From Bacilli bacterium (lineage in GTDB: Bacteria; Bacillota_I; Bacilli_A; ML615J-28; CAG-698): 64,000 nt of DNA. Numbering within the stretch: position 1 is the stretch's first letter; each line of letters starts with the position of its first letter. The notes below the pieces were generated by a model. That model was not told the origin of the DNA. It saw nothing but the letters and a program-made list of their open reading frames with translations, and did no database searches. Location of the stretch: NCBI GenBank assembly GCA_918272565.1, contig CAKJYW010000006.1, positions 1-64,000 of the forward strand. Direction: 5' to 3'. This document shows, one piece after another, positions 45,597 through 53,622 of this stretch. The position numbers were made by a program, and so were the translations under genes.

Positions 45597-45625
45597 TTAC
45601 AACTATATTATATTATTGTTATAAT
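45597..45625 (+). promoter_or_regulatory. Promoter of the Crp/Fnr gene
   Basis: TTACAA (45597-45602), 17-base spacer and extended -10 TGTTATAAT (45617-45625). The predicted start is near 45632, just before the palindrome at 45635-45648. Confidence 0.7.
45607..45612 (-). promoter_or_regulatory. -10 element of the binding-protein operon
   Basis: TATAAT on the minus strand (45612-45607) with no good -35 at 17-base spacing (CGATAT). The expected start near 45600 would put the palindrome centre about 41 bases upstream, as for activator-dependent promoters. Confidence 0.5.
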
Positions 45626-45634
45626 ATTAATATC

Positions 45635-45648
45635 GTAACATATGTTAC
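45635..45648. promoter_or_regulatory. Candidate Crp/Fnr operator, perfect palindrome
   Basis: GTAACATATGTTAC, a perfect 14-base inverted repeat between the divergent Crp/Fnr and binding-protein promoters. It resembles the GTAAC-N4-GTTAC pattern I recall being reported for HcpR-type Crp/Fnr proteins of some Clostridia; this is from memory and unverified. Confidence 0.65.
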
Positions 45649-45662
45649 AAAAGGAGCTTTTT

Positions 45663-46262
45663 ATGTTTATTTTAGATGCTTTAAAAGATGATGAAAAAAA
45701 GATGGTTAAATATAAAACATATAAAAAAGGAGATATCATTTTTAATGAAGGAGATAAGTGCACTTCAATTGCCTATTTAATAAGTGGCTCTATCTCCATT
45801 TCCACAAACACTCTAATTGATAATGAATACACTATTAAAACAATTGAGAGTGGCGATTCTTTTGGAGAGTTCTTACTATTCTCATCTAACCCCTATTATT
45901 TAGGTAACATCACTTGTTTAAAAGAATCAAAGGTAGCTTTTATAAATAGGAACGACTTAATAAAACTACTAAAAGAAAACGACACATTCTTATCTAGTTA
46001 CTTAAACAAAATGTCAGATGATGCTCTTTTATTACAGCTACGTATTAAAATCCTTGCACAAAAAACCCTAAGGGAAAAGATATTATTCTTTATTAAAAGA
46101 GAAACCGAGAAGAAAAAAGCTAAAACGATATATGTAACATCAAAAGAAACACTAGCTAAAATCATAAATGTACCTCGTCCATCACTATCTAGAGAATTAA
46201 AGAATATGGAAGATGAAGGTATCATTAAATATGGAAGGCACTTCATAACATTATTAAAATAA
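45663..46262 (+). CDS. Crp/Fnr-family transcriptional regulator
   Basis: 199 residues from ATG 45663 (an AAAGGAG site precedes it; an in-frame ATG at 45642 lies in the palindrome). Residues about 10-120 are the cyclic-nucleotide-binding fold (GDIIFNEGDKCTSIAYLISG, GDSFGEFLLFSS). The C-terminal helix-turn-helix has TKETLAKIINVPRPSLSREL-like sequence. There are only two cysteines, so it lacks the four-Cys [4Fe-4S] sensor of FNR; a haem-based or other ligand sensing mode is possible. Target genes probably include the divergent transporter. Confidence 0.88.
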   Translation: MFILDALKDDEKKMVKYKTYKKGDIIFNEGDKCTSIAYLISGSISISTNTLIDNEYTIKTIESGDSFGEFLLFSSNPYYLGNITCLKESKVAFINRNDLIKLLKENDTFLSSYLNKMSDDALLLQLRIKILAQKTLREKILFFIKRETEKKKAKTIYVTSKETLAKIINVPRPSLSRELKNMEDEGIIKYGRHFITLLK

Positions 46263-46288
46263 AAAGGACAATTAATTTGTCCTTTTTT
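46261..46288 (+). terminator. Terminator of the Crp/Fnr gene
   Basis: AAAGGACAA pairs with TTGTCCTTT around a short loop, followed by a T run; overlaps the stop codon. Confidence 0.85.
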
Positions 46289-46293
46289 GATAC

Positions 46294-46320
46294 AAAAAAA
46301 GGATGGATTACTCCATCCTT
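46294..46320 (-). terminator. Terminator of the hydCBA operon
   Basis: On the minus strand AAGGATGGA pairs with TCCATCCTT around a 4-base loop, followed by T7. It lies 6 bases after the hydA stop. Confidence 0.88.
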
Positions 46321-46326
46321 ATATTT

Positions 46327-48099
46327 TTATTTTTCAGGGAATCTAACTCTTGTCTTATTATATGTAGTATGTAATAAGTGATGAGCTTTTTCTGAATTAG
46401 GTTCGCCTAAGAACTTAGCATATAAATCTTTGATTTGACTATTGTTATGAGATTGACGTAATGTTAATCTTTCGTCTTCAGAATATAATGCATTTGCTCT
46501 CTTTTCTCTGTAAGTATCTAAGATGTTCAAGTCTTCATTTGGTAAGAATTGAGGTTTAACATATGGTTGACCTCCACCATTGATACATCCACCAGGACAG
46601 CACATGATTTCAATGAATGTGTAAGGACTCTTACCTTCTCTGATTTGGTCAAGTAATACTTTAGCGTTTCTCATACCAGATGCAACAGCAACTTTAATGT
46701 CGATTCCACCTAATTTGAAGCTAGCTTCTTTTAGACCTTTCATACCACGAACTTGTTCAAACTTGATTGCTTCGTGTTCTTTGCCTTCTAATACGAAGTA
46801 AGCAGTTCTAAGTGCAGCTTCCATTACTCCACCAGTAGCACCGAAGATAACACCAGCACCACTATATTCACCCATAATGTCTTGGTCGAATTCTTCATCA
46901 GGAAGTTTAGTGAAGTTAATACCACTACGCTTAATTAATTTAGCAAGTTCTCTTGTTGTTAAAACGGCATCAACATCAGTGATTCCATCATGTTTGAATT
47001 GATCTCTTGATTTTTCAAACTTCTTTGCAGTACAAGGCATAATAGATACAACGAAGATATCTTTTGGATCTAAGCCGTTCTTTTCAGCAAAGTATGATTT
47101 AATGATAGCACCTTGCATTTGATGAGGTGATTTACAACTTGATAGATGATCTAATTGATCTCCATAATAATATTCAGCATAGTTGATCCAACCAGGTGAA
47201 CAAGAAGTAATCATTGGTAAAACGCCACCGTTTTTAACTCTATTAAGAAGTTCTGTAGCTTCTTCCATGATTGTTAAGTCAGCACCGAAGTTAGTATCAT
47301 ATACTCTATCAAATCCTAATCTCTTAAGTGCTGCAACCATCTTACCAGTTACAGGAGTTCCAATAGGCATACCAAATTCTTCACCTAATGTTGCTCTAAC
47401 AGCTGGAGCTGTTTGAACGACAACGAATTTGCCTTCCATCTTAGCTTTATCAACTAGGTTGATTTCACTCTTTTCCATTAATGCACCAGTTGGACATACG
47501 TTAACGCATTGACCACATTGTAAACATGGGCTTTCAGCGAATGAACGATTTGCAGCTGGAGCAACGATTGTATTAAATCCACGTTTTTCAAATCCTAAGA
47601 TACCAATTCCGTGAGCAGCAACGCATCTAGCAACGCATCTTCCACAAAGAATACATTTAGATGTATCTCTAACGATTGATGGAGATAATTCATCAACTGT
47701 TGTAGGTGTCTTACTACCTAGGTATTTACCTTCTCTAGCACCAGTGATTTGAGCTACATATAATAATTCACAATGACCATTCTTGTCACATTGTTGACAG
47801 TTCATTGAGTGATTAGAAAGTAGTAATTCAACACTAGCTCTACGAGCATTAACTGCTTTAGGAGAAGAAATAGTGATTTCCATTCCTTCGTTAACAGGAT
47901 ATACACAAGAAGCTACTAAGCCTCTAGCACCTGTTGCTTCTACTAAACAAACACGGCAACTAGCTAAGCTACATTCACCATGATTGAATGAACAAAGTGT
48001 AGGGATTTCATAACCACACTCACGTGCAGCTTCAAGAATTGTTAATCCTTCTTCGACTTGATAAGGATGACCTTCAATTTTAATATTAACTTTTGCCAT
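46327..48099 (-). CDS. hydA: [FeFe] hydrogenase, catalytic subunit HydA
   Basis: 590 residues. Order: an N-terminal [2Fe-2S] domain (CSFNHGECSLASCRVC, about 35-50), a His-Cys NuoG-type cluster (CQQCDKNGHC), two [4Fe-4S] motifs (CILCGRCVARC, CLQCGQCVNVCP), then the H-cluster domain from about 225. The H-cluster motifs are L1 ITSCSPGWINYAE, L2 IMPCTAKKFEKSR and L3 EIMCCPGGCINGGGQP. The L1 motif has Ser where most active hydrogenases have a second Cys (TSCCP). With HydB and HydC it forms a trimeric, electron-bifurcating class hydrogenase that would couple NADH and ferredoxin oxidation to H2. Direction of flux is not decidable. Confidence 0.93.
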   Translation of the reverse strand: MAKVNIKIEGHPYQVEEGLTILEAARECGYEIPTLCSFNHGECSLASCRVCLVEATGARGLVASCVYPVNEGMEITISSPKAVNARRASVELLLSNHSMNCQQCDKNGHCELLYVAQITGAREGKYLGSKTPTTVDELSPSIVRDTSKCILCGRCVARCVAAHGIGILGFEKRGFNTIVAPAANRSFAESPCLQCGQCVNVCPTGALMEKSEINLVDKAKMEGKFVVVQTAPAVRATLGEEFGMPIGTPVTGKMVAALKRLGFDRVYDTNFGADLTIMEEATELLNRVKNGGVLPMITSCSPGWINYAEYYYGDQLDHLSSCKSPHQMQGAIIKSYFAEKNGLDPKDIFVVSIMPCTAKKFEKSRDQFKHDGITDVDAVLTTRELAKLIKRSGINFTKLPDEEFDQDIMGEYSGAGVIFGATGGVMEAALRTAYFVLEGKEHEAIKFEQVRGMKGLKEASFKLGGIDIKVAVASGMRNAKVLLDQIREGKSPYTFIEIMCCPGGCINGGGQPYVKPQFLPNEDLNILDTYREKRANALYSEDERLTLRQSHNNSQIKDLYAKFLGEPNSEKAHHLLHTTYNKTRVRFPEK

Positions 48100-48112
48100 T
48101 ATTAAATCCTCC

Positions 48113-49975
48113 TTATTCCTTGATTATTGCATCAAATCTACAATTAGATTGACATAATCCACATTTGATACACTTAGATTGGTCGATAACATGAGGTTGT
48201 TTAACTGTTCCACTAATAGCATTAACTGGGCAGTTTCTAGCACATAATGTACATCCCTTACATTTATCAGCAACAATAACATATTTCATCAAACTCTTAC
48301 ATACGTGAGCTGGACATTTCTTATCAACGATATGAGCCATATATTCATCTTTGAATTGCTTCATTGTTGAAACGATTGGGTTAGCAGATGTTTGACCTAA
48401 ACCACAAACAGAGTTAGCTTTAACAACTTGTGCTAATTCTTCAAGTTCGTCAAGGTCTGCTAATGTTCCCTTACCATCAGTAATCTTATTTAAGATTTCA
48501 AGCATTCTCTTAGTACCGATTCTACAAGGAGAACATTTACCACATGATTCATCACAGATGAAGTCCATATAGAACTTAGCTACATCAACCATACAGTTGT
48601 CTTCATCCATTACGATAGCTCCACCAGAACCCATCATAGATCCTTTAGCGATTAAGTTATCATAATCGATTGGAGTATCTAGATCTTTTTCAGTTAAGCA
48701 TCCACCAGATGGACCACCAGTTTGAATAGCCTTGAATTTCTTACCATTAGGAATACCACCACCGATATCATAAATTAATTCTCTTAGTGTGATTCCCATA
48801 GGAACTTCCACTAAACCAACGTTATTAACTTTTCCACCTAATGCGAATACTTTAGTACCTTTAGATTTTTCAGTTCCTAAAGCGTTGAACTTAGATGCGC
48901 CTTCTCTTAAGATGAATGGAACGCATGCTAATGTTTCAACATTGTTGATGATTGATGGCTTTTGCCATAAACCTTTAACAGCAGGGAATGGTGGACGAGG
49001 ACGTGGCATACCACGTTTACCTTCAATTGAGTTAAGTAGAGCTGTCTCTTCACCACAAACGAATGCACCAGCACCTAGTCTAATTCCAATATTGAAACTG
49101 AAGTTAGAACCTAAAATGTTGTTTCCTAAGAATCCCATTTCTTCTGCTTGTTTAATCGCATTACGTAAACGAGCAACAGCTGTAGGATATTCAGCACGTA
49201 CATAGAAGTAACCTTGTTTAGCACCAATTGCATAACCAGCAATTGTCATACCTTCGATAACTCCTAGAGGATTACCTTCAAGGATACCTTCATCCATGAA
49301 TGCTCCTGGGTCACCTTCGTCACCATTACAAACAACGTATTTTTCATCACTTACTTGGTCATGAGCAAATTGCCATTTACGTCCAGTAGGGAATCCTCCA
49401 CCACCACGACCACGAAGACCAGCAGTTAATACTTCGTTAATAACTTCTTGAGGGTCCATATGTAAAGCTCTCTTTAAGCCTTGGTATGCACCATATCCTA
49501 AAGCTTCGTTGATATCTTCAGGATTAATAATTCCACATCCATACAAAGCAACTTTAATTTGCTTCTTATAGAATGCCATATCTTCTAACTTAGATACTTT
49601 TTCTTTTGTTACTGGGTCAACGTATAATAAACGTTCAATAATTTCATCACCCAAAACAGTCTTTTCTAAAATTTCGCTTACATCGCTAGCCTTAACACCA
49701 CGATAAACGATGTTCTTTGGCATAATTTTAACGAAAGGTCCTTGACTACAGAAACCAAAGCAACCAACCTTGCTTGCTTCAACTTTTGCTTCAAGTTTAC
49801 GGTTCTTAATTTCTTCTTGGAAAGTAGCCAAAATGTCTTTAGCACCAGTAGCTAAGCAACCAGTACCAGAACAAATCAAAACGGCGATTTTTCCACTAGC
49901 ACCTGAGAACTTATCTTCTAAATTTTTAGCACAACTTTTGGCTGTTAATTCTAAATCTTTTTCAGTCTTAACCAT
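48113..49975 (-). CDS. hydB: Electron-bifurcating hydrogenase subunit HydB (NuoF-like)
   Basis: 620 residues. The N-terminal thioredoxin-like [2Fe-2S] domain has CSGTGCLATGAK and GCFGFCSQGP. The NuoF core has the FMN site (RGRGGGGFPTGRKW), NAD contact GDEGDPGAFMDEGILEGNP, and the Cys-rich CGKCSPCRIGTKRML. The C-terminal ferredoxin domain has CKGCTLCARNCP and CIKCGLCQSNC. Flavin here is where electrons from NADH split to the hydrogenase and ferredoxin branches. It overlaps hydC by one base. Confidence 0.94.
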   Translation of the reverse strand: MVKTEKDLELTAKSCAKNLEDKFSGASGKIAVLICSGTGCLATGAKDILATFQEEIKNRKLEAKVEASKVGCFGFCSQGPFVKIMPKNIVYRGVKASDVSEILEKTVLGDEIIERLLYVDPVTKEKVSKLEDMAFYKKQIKVALYGCGIINPEDINEALGYGAYQGLKRALHMDPQEVINEVLTAGLRGRGGGGFPTGRKWQFAHDQVSDEKYVVCNGDEGDPGAFMDEGILEGNPLGVIEGMTIAGYAIGAKQGYFYVRAEYPTAVARLRNAIKQAEEMGFLGNNILGSNFSFNIGIRLGAGAFVCGEETALLNSIEGKRGMPRPRPPFPAVKGLWQKPSIINNVETLACVPFILREGASKFNALGTEKSKGTKVFALGGKVNNVGLVEVPMGITLRELIYDIGGGIPNGKKFKAIQTGGPSGGCLTEKDLDTPIDYDNLIAKGSMMGSGGAIVMDEDNCMVDVAKFYMDFICDESCGKCSPCRIGTKRMLEILNKITDGKGTLADLDELEELAQVVKANSVCGLGQTSANPIVSTMKQFKDEYMAHIVDKKCPAHVCKSLMKYVIVADKCKGCTLCARNCPVNAISGTVKQPHVIDQSKCIKCGLCQSNCRFDAIIKE

Positions 49976-50463
49976 TAGTTTGCACCTCCTAATTTACGAT
50001 ATTCATCAATAACTTCTTGTACTTTACCAACTGTCATCTTAGGATATACTTTTCCGTTGATTGATACAGCAGGTGCGATACTACATGCACCAATGCATCT
50101 TAAAGCAGATAAAGTAAATAATCCATCAGGAGTAGTCTCGCCTGGTTTAACACCTAATAGTTCAGAGAATTTGTCAATAATTGATTGACCTCCCTTAACA
50201 TAACAAGCAGTTCCTAGACATACACCAACAACATACTTTCCTTTTGGATTCAAAGAGAAGAATGAATAGAATGTTACTACACCATATATTTCAGCAACAG
50301 GAATTCCAGTTAAATCTGAAACTAATTCTTGAACATCTAGTGGAATATAACCATATTCACTTTGGATGGCACTAAGAATCATCATTAATGGTGTTCTCTC
50401 ATTTTCATATCTCTTAACGATCTCTGTAATTTGTTTTACAGCACTTGCACTTAAATGAGCCAT
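49975..50463 (-). CDS. hydC: Hydrogenase subunit HydC (NuoE-like)
   Basis: 162 residues; a thioredoxin-fold [2Fe-2S] protein with ligands in CLGTACYVKGG and CIGACSIAP, typical of NuoE/HydC. It is the first gene of the operon, after a well-formed promoter. A GGAGG site precedes the ATG. Confidence 0.94.
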   Translation of the reverse strand: MAHLSASAVKQITEIVKRYENERTPLMMILSAIQSEYGYIPLDVQELVSDLTGIPVAEIYGVVTFYSFFSLNPKGKYVVGVCLGTACYVKGGQSIIDKFSELLGVKPGETTPDGLFTLSALRCIGACSIAPAVSINGKVYPKMTVGKVQEVIDEYRKLGGAN

Positions 50464-50520
50464 ATTTTTTCCTCCATTAAAATATTTAACATAAGCGTTC
50501 TATAATTTTGCCCATTTGTT

Positions 50521-50548
50521 ATTATACCACATTTTTCATTATTTTCAA
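50521..50548 (-). promoter_or_regulatory. Promoter of the hydCBA operon
   Basis: TTGAAA (50548-50543), 16-base spacer and extended -10 TGGTATAAT (50529-50521) on the minus strand. I saw no clear Rex operator nearby. Confidence 0.65.
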
Positions 50549-50577
50549 TACCAATCATAATCAATATGTGTATTATT

Positions 50578-50622
50578 AAAAAAAGTCATAACAATTTAAC
50601 AAAAAATGTTACTTGTTATGAC
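50578..50622 (-). terminator. Terminator of the Rnf operon
   Basis: On the minus strand GTCATAACAA (50622-50613) pairs with TTGTTATGAC (50594-50585) around an 18-base loop, followed by a T-rich tract. It precedes the hydC promoter region. Confidence 0.85.
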
Positions 50623-50630
50623 CTTATTTT

Positions 50631-51137
50631 TTATTCAATTTCTTCTTTTTCTAGTTTTATATGCTTATTCAATTCTCTAACGAGCACTCCAACAATCACT
50701 CCCGTTGGAATAGATAGAAGCATTATTAGTGGAAGGTAATATATTACTTGACTTGCACCCATCACAATGATAGCTACACTTATTTGACCAAGCCCATGAA
50801 CTAGCGCTCCACTGATACTTACAAATAAAATAGAAATGTTTTTTATATTTTTAAGTAACACCATTAATAGATATGAAAGTAATCCTCCACTTAAACTCAT
50901 AAAGAACCCAACATTTAAGAAACTTCCTAAAACTAAACTTACTAGAACTATCCTAATTAAAGTAATAATTAGAGCTTCATACCACTTAAAGTGATAAATA
51001 CTAAATAATATTACAATGTTAGCTAGTCCTAGCTTTACTCCAGGAACAAGTGTTATCGGAATCAAGCTTTCAACATAACCTAAAATCGATGCAATAGCGA
51101 TCAATAAACTAATAAAAACAATTCTTCTTAGCTTCAT
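50631..51137 (-). CDS. Gx transporter family membrane protein
   Basis: 168 residues with about five hydrophobic segments; the start RRIVFISLLIAIASILGYVE and PGVKLGLANIVILFSIY match the Gx_transp family (sometimes mis-annotated as heptaprenyl diphosphate synthase component I). Family members are often found next to Rnf/ApbE/NusG-II genes. It may be a membrane partner of the Rnf complex or a small-solute transporter, but the function is not known. The start overlaps the NusG-II gene by 4 bases (ATGA). Last gene of the operon. Confidence 0.8.
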   Translation of the reverse strand: MKLRRIVFISLLIAIASILGYVESLIPITLVPGVKLGLANIVILFSIYHFKWYEALIITLIRIVLVSLVLGSFLNVGFFMSLSGGLLSYLLMVLLKNIKNISILFVSISGALVHGLGQISVAIIVMGASQVIYYLPLIMLLSIPTGVIVGVLVRELNKHIKLEKEEIE

Positions 51138-51523
51138 TCTATCACCACATCATAATCGCTTTTACCACTTAAGATAATCATGTAATGTAAATCTAAGCAA
51201 ACAATCGGTTTATTAGGACTACTAGTCCAGCTCATCTTCATACAATCTTTTCTCTTACATGGAGCATCTATTACTCTTATTGCATCTTTTTTAACTTCTA
51301 TTTTGATAACTAATCCTTCTTTTAGTTCGACTTCAACCGTCCTTACATCATCTTCTTTAGATAAATCAACTTCATAGATAACGCTATTTTCATAATATAT
51401 TTTAGCAACTATTTCCTCATTCTTTTTGTGTCTAGTAATAATTAAAAGAATTAAAGAAATAATTACAACAGCACTAATCAAAATTATAACTGGTATTATT
51501 TTTTTAGCTTTATCCGAATTCAT
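51134..51523 (-). CDS. NusG domain II-containing membrane protein
   Basis: 129 residues: one transmembrane segment (about 9-29) and an extracytoplasmic NusG domain II with CKRKDCMKMSWTSSPNKPIV and a following CLDLHY. Such small proteins accompany Rnf and ApbE genes across Firmicutes, although their function is unknown. It overlaps both neighbours (14 bases with apbE, 4 with the Gx gene). Confidence 0.8.
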   Translation of the reverse strand: MNSDKAKKIIPVIILISAVVIISLILLIITRHKKNEEIVAKIYYENSVIYEVDLSKEDDVRTVEVELKEGLVIKIEVKKDAIRVIDAPCKRKDCMKMSWTSSPNKPIVCLDLHYMIILSGKSDYDVVIE

Positions 51524-52472
51524 AATATGAATCCTCAGTTGAACTGTATGCTTTCATATCGTTATCATAGATGATATATTCTATATCATTCTTTAAACAA
51601 ATACTTTCAATTTCATCTAAAGTCATTGACATAAAAGCTGTAGCATAAGCATCTATCATTTTAGAGTCACGTCCTATTAAATATACCGCAAAGAACTCTT
51701 CTGCTGGCTCGCATTTAAGAGGGTTAATGATATGATGGATTCTTTTTTCGCCAATAAACGTTTGTTGGTTAGAAACGGATGCGCATCCCATATCACCATT
51801 TTTAATGTATATAGCTCCAGATGAATACATCAAACCAACCGCAAAATATCCACCATTCTTTTCACCCATAGCAATACTACTAGATCCAGCGTTTATTAAA
51901 TAATAGTGAATATTATTCTCTAATAAATATTCTTTAACTAAACTTAGGGCATATCCTTTAGCAATGCCACCTAAATCAAGCATAGCATTACCTTCTATTT
52001 TTACTTTATTTCCATCAATTACTATTTTAGAATTCCTTAATTCATCTTTCATCAAGTTAATTTCATCACTATCTGGATAGTCCCTTAGTCCATGAATTAT
52101 ATCTTTATAGACTAAAGCGATACTACCAACTAATGGATCAAAGTGACCAGATGTTTCTTCTTTTGCTTTTAAAGCAGCGTTAATCACATCGATTAAATCT
52201 TTATCAACTTCTATAAACCCTTCGCTATTATTGATTGTATAGACATTATTTATATCTCTATTACTATAATTATCACAAAGAGCATCATAATGGAAAAAGA
52301 TATCGCATACATCTTCATAATATTTATTAACTAAATCTCTATTTGCTCTAATCTTTATTTCAATGTTTGTATCAAATGCAAATATTACTCCTTCTCTAGC
52401 TACCTCATTTGAACAAGCAAAAAGAGGAGCAATAAATAGAACAAGAATTAATATTAATAATCTTTTCTTCAT
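51510..52472 (-). CDS. apbE: FAD:protein FMN transferase ApbE, lipoprotein
   Basis: 320 residues; a lipobox (LFACSNE) near residue 20 places it outside the membrane. It attaches FMN covalently to a Thr in Rnf/Nqr subunits. Recognisable motifs are the Mg2+/flavin site LDLGGIAKGYALSLV, INAGSSSIAMGE and DAYATAFMSM. Its place in the operon with RnfG and RnfD targets supports this role. 15 bases after the RnfB-like gene. Confidence 0.92.
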   Translation of the reverse strand: MKKRLLILILVLFIAPLFACSNEVAREGVIFAFDTNIEIKIRANRDLVNKYYEDVCDIFFHYDALCDNYSNRDINNVYTINNSEGFIEVDKDLIDVINAALKAKEETSGHFDPLVGSIALVYKDIIHGLRDYPDSDEINLMKDELRNSKIVIDGNKVKIEGNAMLDLGGIAKGYALSLVKEYLLENNIHYYLINAGSSSIAMGEKNGGYFAVGLMYSSGAIYIKNGDMGCASVSNQQTFIGEKRIHHIINPLKCEPAEEFFAVYLIGRDSKMIDAYATAFMSMTLDEIESICLKNDIEYIIYDNDMKAYSSTEDSYYEFG

Positions 52473-52487
52473 TTCTCCTCCTTAATC

Positions 52488-52814
52488 TTATTCTTTAAAA
52501 GTAACTTTGATTACTGTACCATCTTCATTTGGATGTTTTTCTAAGTAATCACGAATAAGTTTATAGTTAGTTTCAGCTTTTCCTGGTTTACACCTTTCTA
52601 AGTCTGTAACTTCACCCTTAATAATAGCTTCACTAAAACCAGCACATCCAGCATATCCGCAGGCACCGCAGTTGTAATTAGGAAGCATATTCTTGACATC
52701 TTCTACTCTCGTATCTTCTTTAACGTAGAATACTACACTACTAATAGCTAAAGCAATTCCTAAAATAAGCCCTAAGCCACCTAGTATTAAAAATGTATAT
52801 AATACTGTTATCAT
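52488..52814 (-). CDS. Short RnfB-like subunit, one [4Fe-4S] motif only
   Basis: 108 residues: an N-terminal transmembrane helix (about 6-28) and an Fe-S domain with NYNCGACGYAGCAGFSEAII and a distal Cys in LERCKPGKA, the CxxCx4Cx16C pattern of RnfB. It ends at DGTVIKVTFKE, where RnfB proteins normally continue with two ferredoxin-type [4Fe-4S] motifs (commonly 190-330 residues). The 15-base gap before apbE leaves no room for the lost part, so it is not a recent frameshift. ATGA overlap with the 75-residue gene. It would need another protein to receive ferredoxin electrons. Confidence 0.82.
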   Translation of the reverse strand: MITVLYTFLILGGLGLILGIALAISSVVFYVKEDTRVEDVKNMLPNYNCGACGYAGCAGFSEAIIKGEVTDLERCKPGKAETNYKLIRDYLEKHPNEDGTVIKVTFKE

Positions 52815-53038
52815 TCTTTTATCTCCTTCTTTGCTTCCTCTAAGTCATCTTTTAGTTTGTATAATTTACAATTAGTGTTAGAGCAACTTGCACACTTTTC
52901 AGTGTCTACTAAATTCTCGCACCCCTTAGGAACAGGAGTTCTCTTATTTAGTATATATGTCAAAAAGAACACTACTACAAGTAACACTAATATAACTATC
53001 GCTATAATGATATAGCCAGTTTTGCCAAGTAGGTACAT
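52811..53038 (-). CDS. Small Cys-rich membrane protein of the Rnf operon
   Basis: 75 residues: one transmembrane helix (about 9-30) and a cytoplasmic or extracellular tail with four cysteines, GCENLVDTEKCASCSNTNC. The last three follow CxxCx4C, the same spacing as the first three Cys of the RnfB Fe-S domain, with an extra Cys 9 residues upstream. It lies between rnfA (one-base overlap) and the RnfB-like gene (4-base overlap). I do not recognise the family; a small Fe-S or zinc subunit is an inference. Confidence 0.7.
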   Translation of the reverse strand: MYLLGKTGYIIIAIVILVLLVVVFFLTYILNKRTPVPKGCENLVDTEKCASCSNTNCKLYKLKDDLEEAKKEIKE

Positions 53039-53622
53039 TAAATATTAATCATTCCATTTAGTCCAATAAATGCAAGGCTCATTAAAGCAGCAGTTATTAG
53101 AGCAATCGGAACACCTTTCAAACATTTAGGAACATTACTAGCTTCTAGTCTTGTTCTTATACAACTAAAGACAACAATGATAAGTAAGAAGCCTAAAGAT
53201 GTGCCTAGCGCATTGCTTAGGCTCATTAAGAATGTTAGTCCTTGATCAGTATTACCTTGAGCAACACCAAGTACGGCGCAGTTTGTTGTGATAAGTGGTA
53301 GATATACACCTAGAGCTTTATATAGACTAGGGCTATATTTTTTTATTACCATTTCAACAAATTGCACTAAAGACGCAATTACTAGAATATATGTAATTGT
53401 ATCCATATAAGGAATTCCTGCTTTAACTAAAACAAAGTGATATAAAGGCCAAGTAATTAAAGTTGCAAGTACTATTACAAAAACAACCGCAACCCCCATA
53501 CCTAAAGCAGAATTAGTTTTCTTACTAACACCTAAGAAAGGACAAATACCATAGAATCTTGATAATATTACATTATCAACTAACATTCCATTAATAATAG
53601 CTAAAATAAATGTTACTATCAT
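53038..53622 (-). CDS. rnfA: Rnf complex subunit RnfA
   Basis: 194 residues with about six membrane helices; conserved NVILSRFYGICPFLG near residue 17 and TTNCAVLGVAQGN near 110 (the Cys that carries an intramembrane Fe-S site shared with RnfE). It overlaps rnfE by 4 bases. Confidence 0.94.
   Translation of the reverse strand: MIVTFILAIINGMLVDNVILSRFYGICPFLGVSKKTNSALGMGVAVVFVIVLATLITWPLYHFVLVKAGIPYMDTITYILVIASLVQFVEMVIKKYSPSLYKALGVYLPLITTNCAVLGVAQGNTDQGLTFLMSLSNALGTSLGFLLIIVVFSCIRTRLEASNVPKCLKGVPIALITAALMSLAFIGLNGMINI

Noticed and set aside
48789-49205. 138-codon plus-strand frame inside hydB
   Set aside because: Antisense shadow of the NuoF core with mirror-image composition; no supporting signals.
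50464-50630. Rex operator upstream of hydC
   Set aside because: No TTGTGAA-type palindrome was found; the only long inverted repeat there is the Rnf operon terminator.
52473-52487. Remnant of the missing RnfB ferredoxin domains
   Set aside because: Only 15 bases separate the RnfB-like stop from apbE, so a simple frameshift or stop mutation is excluded.
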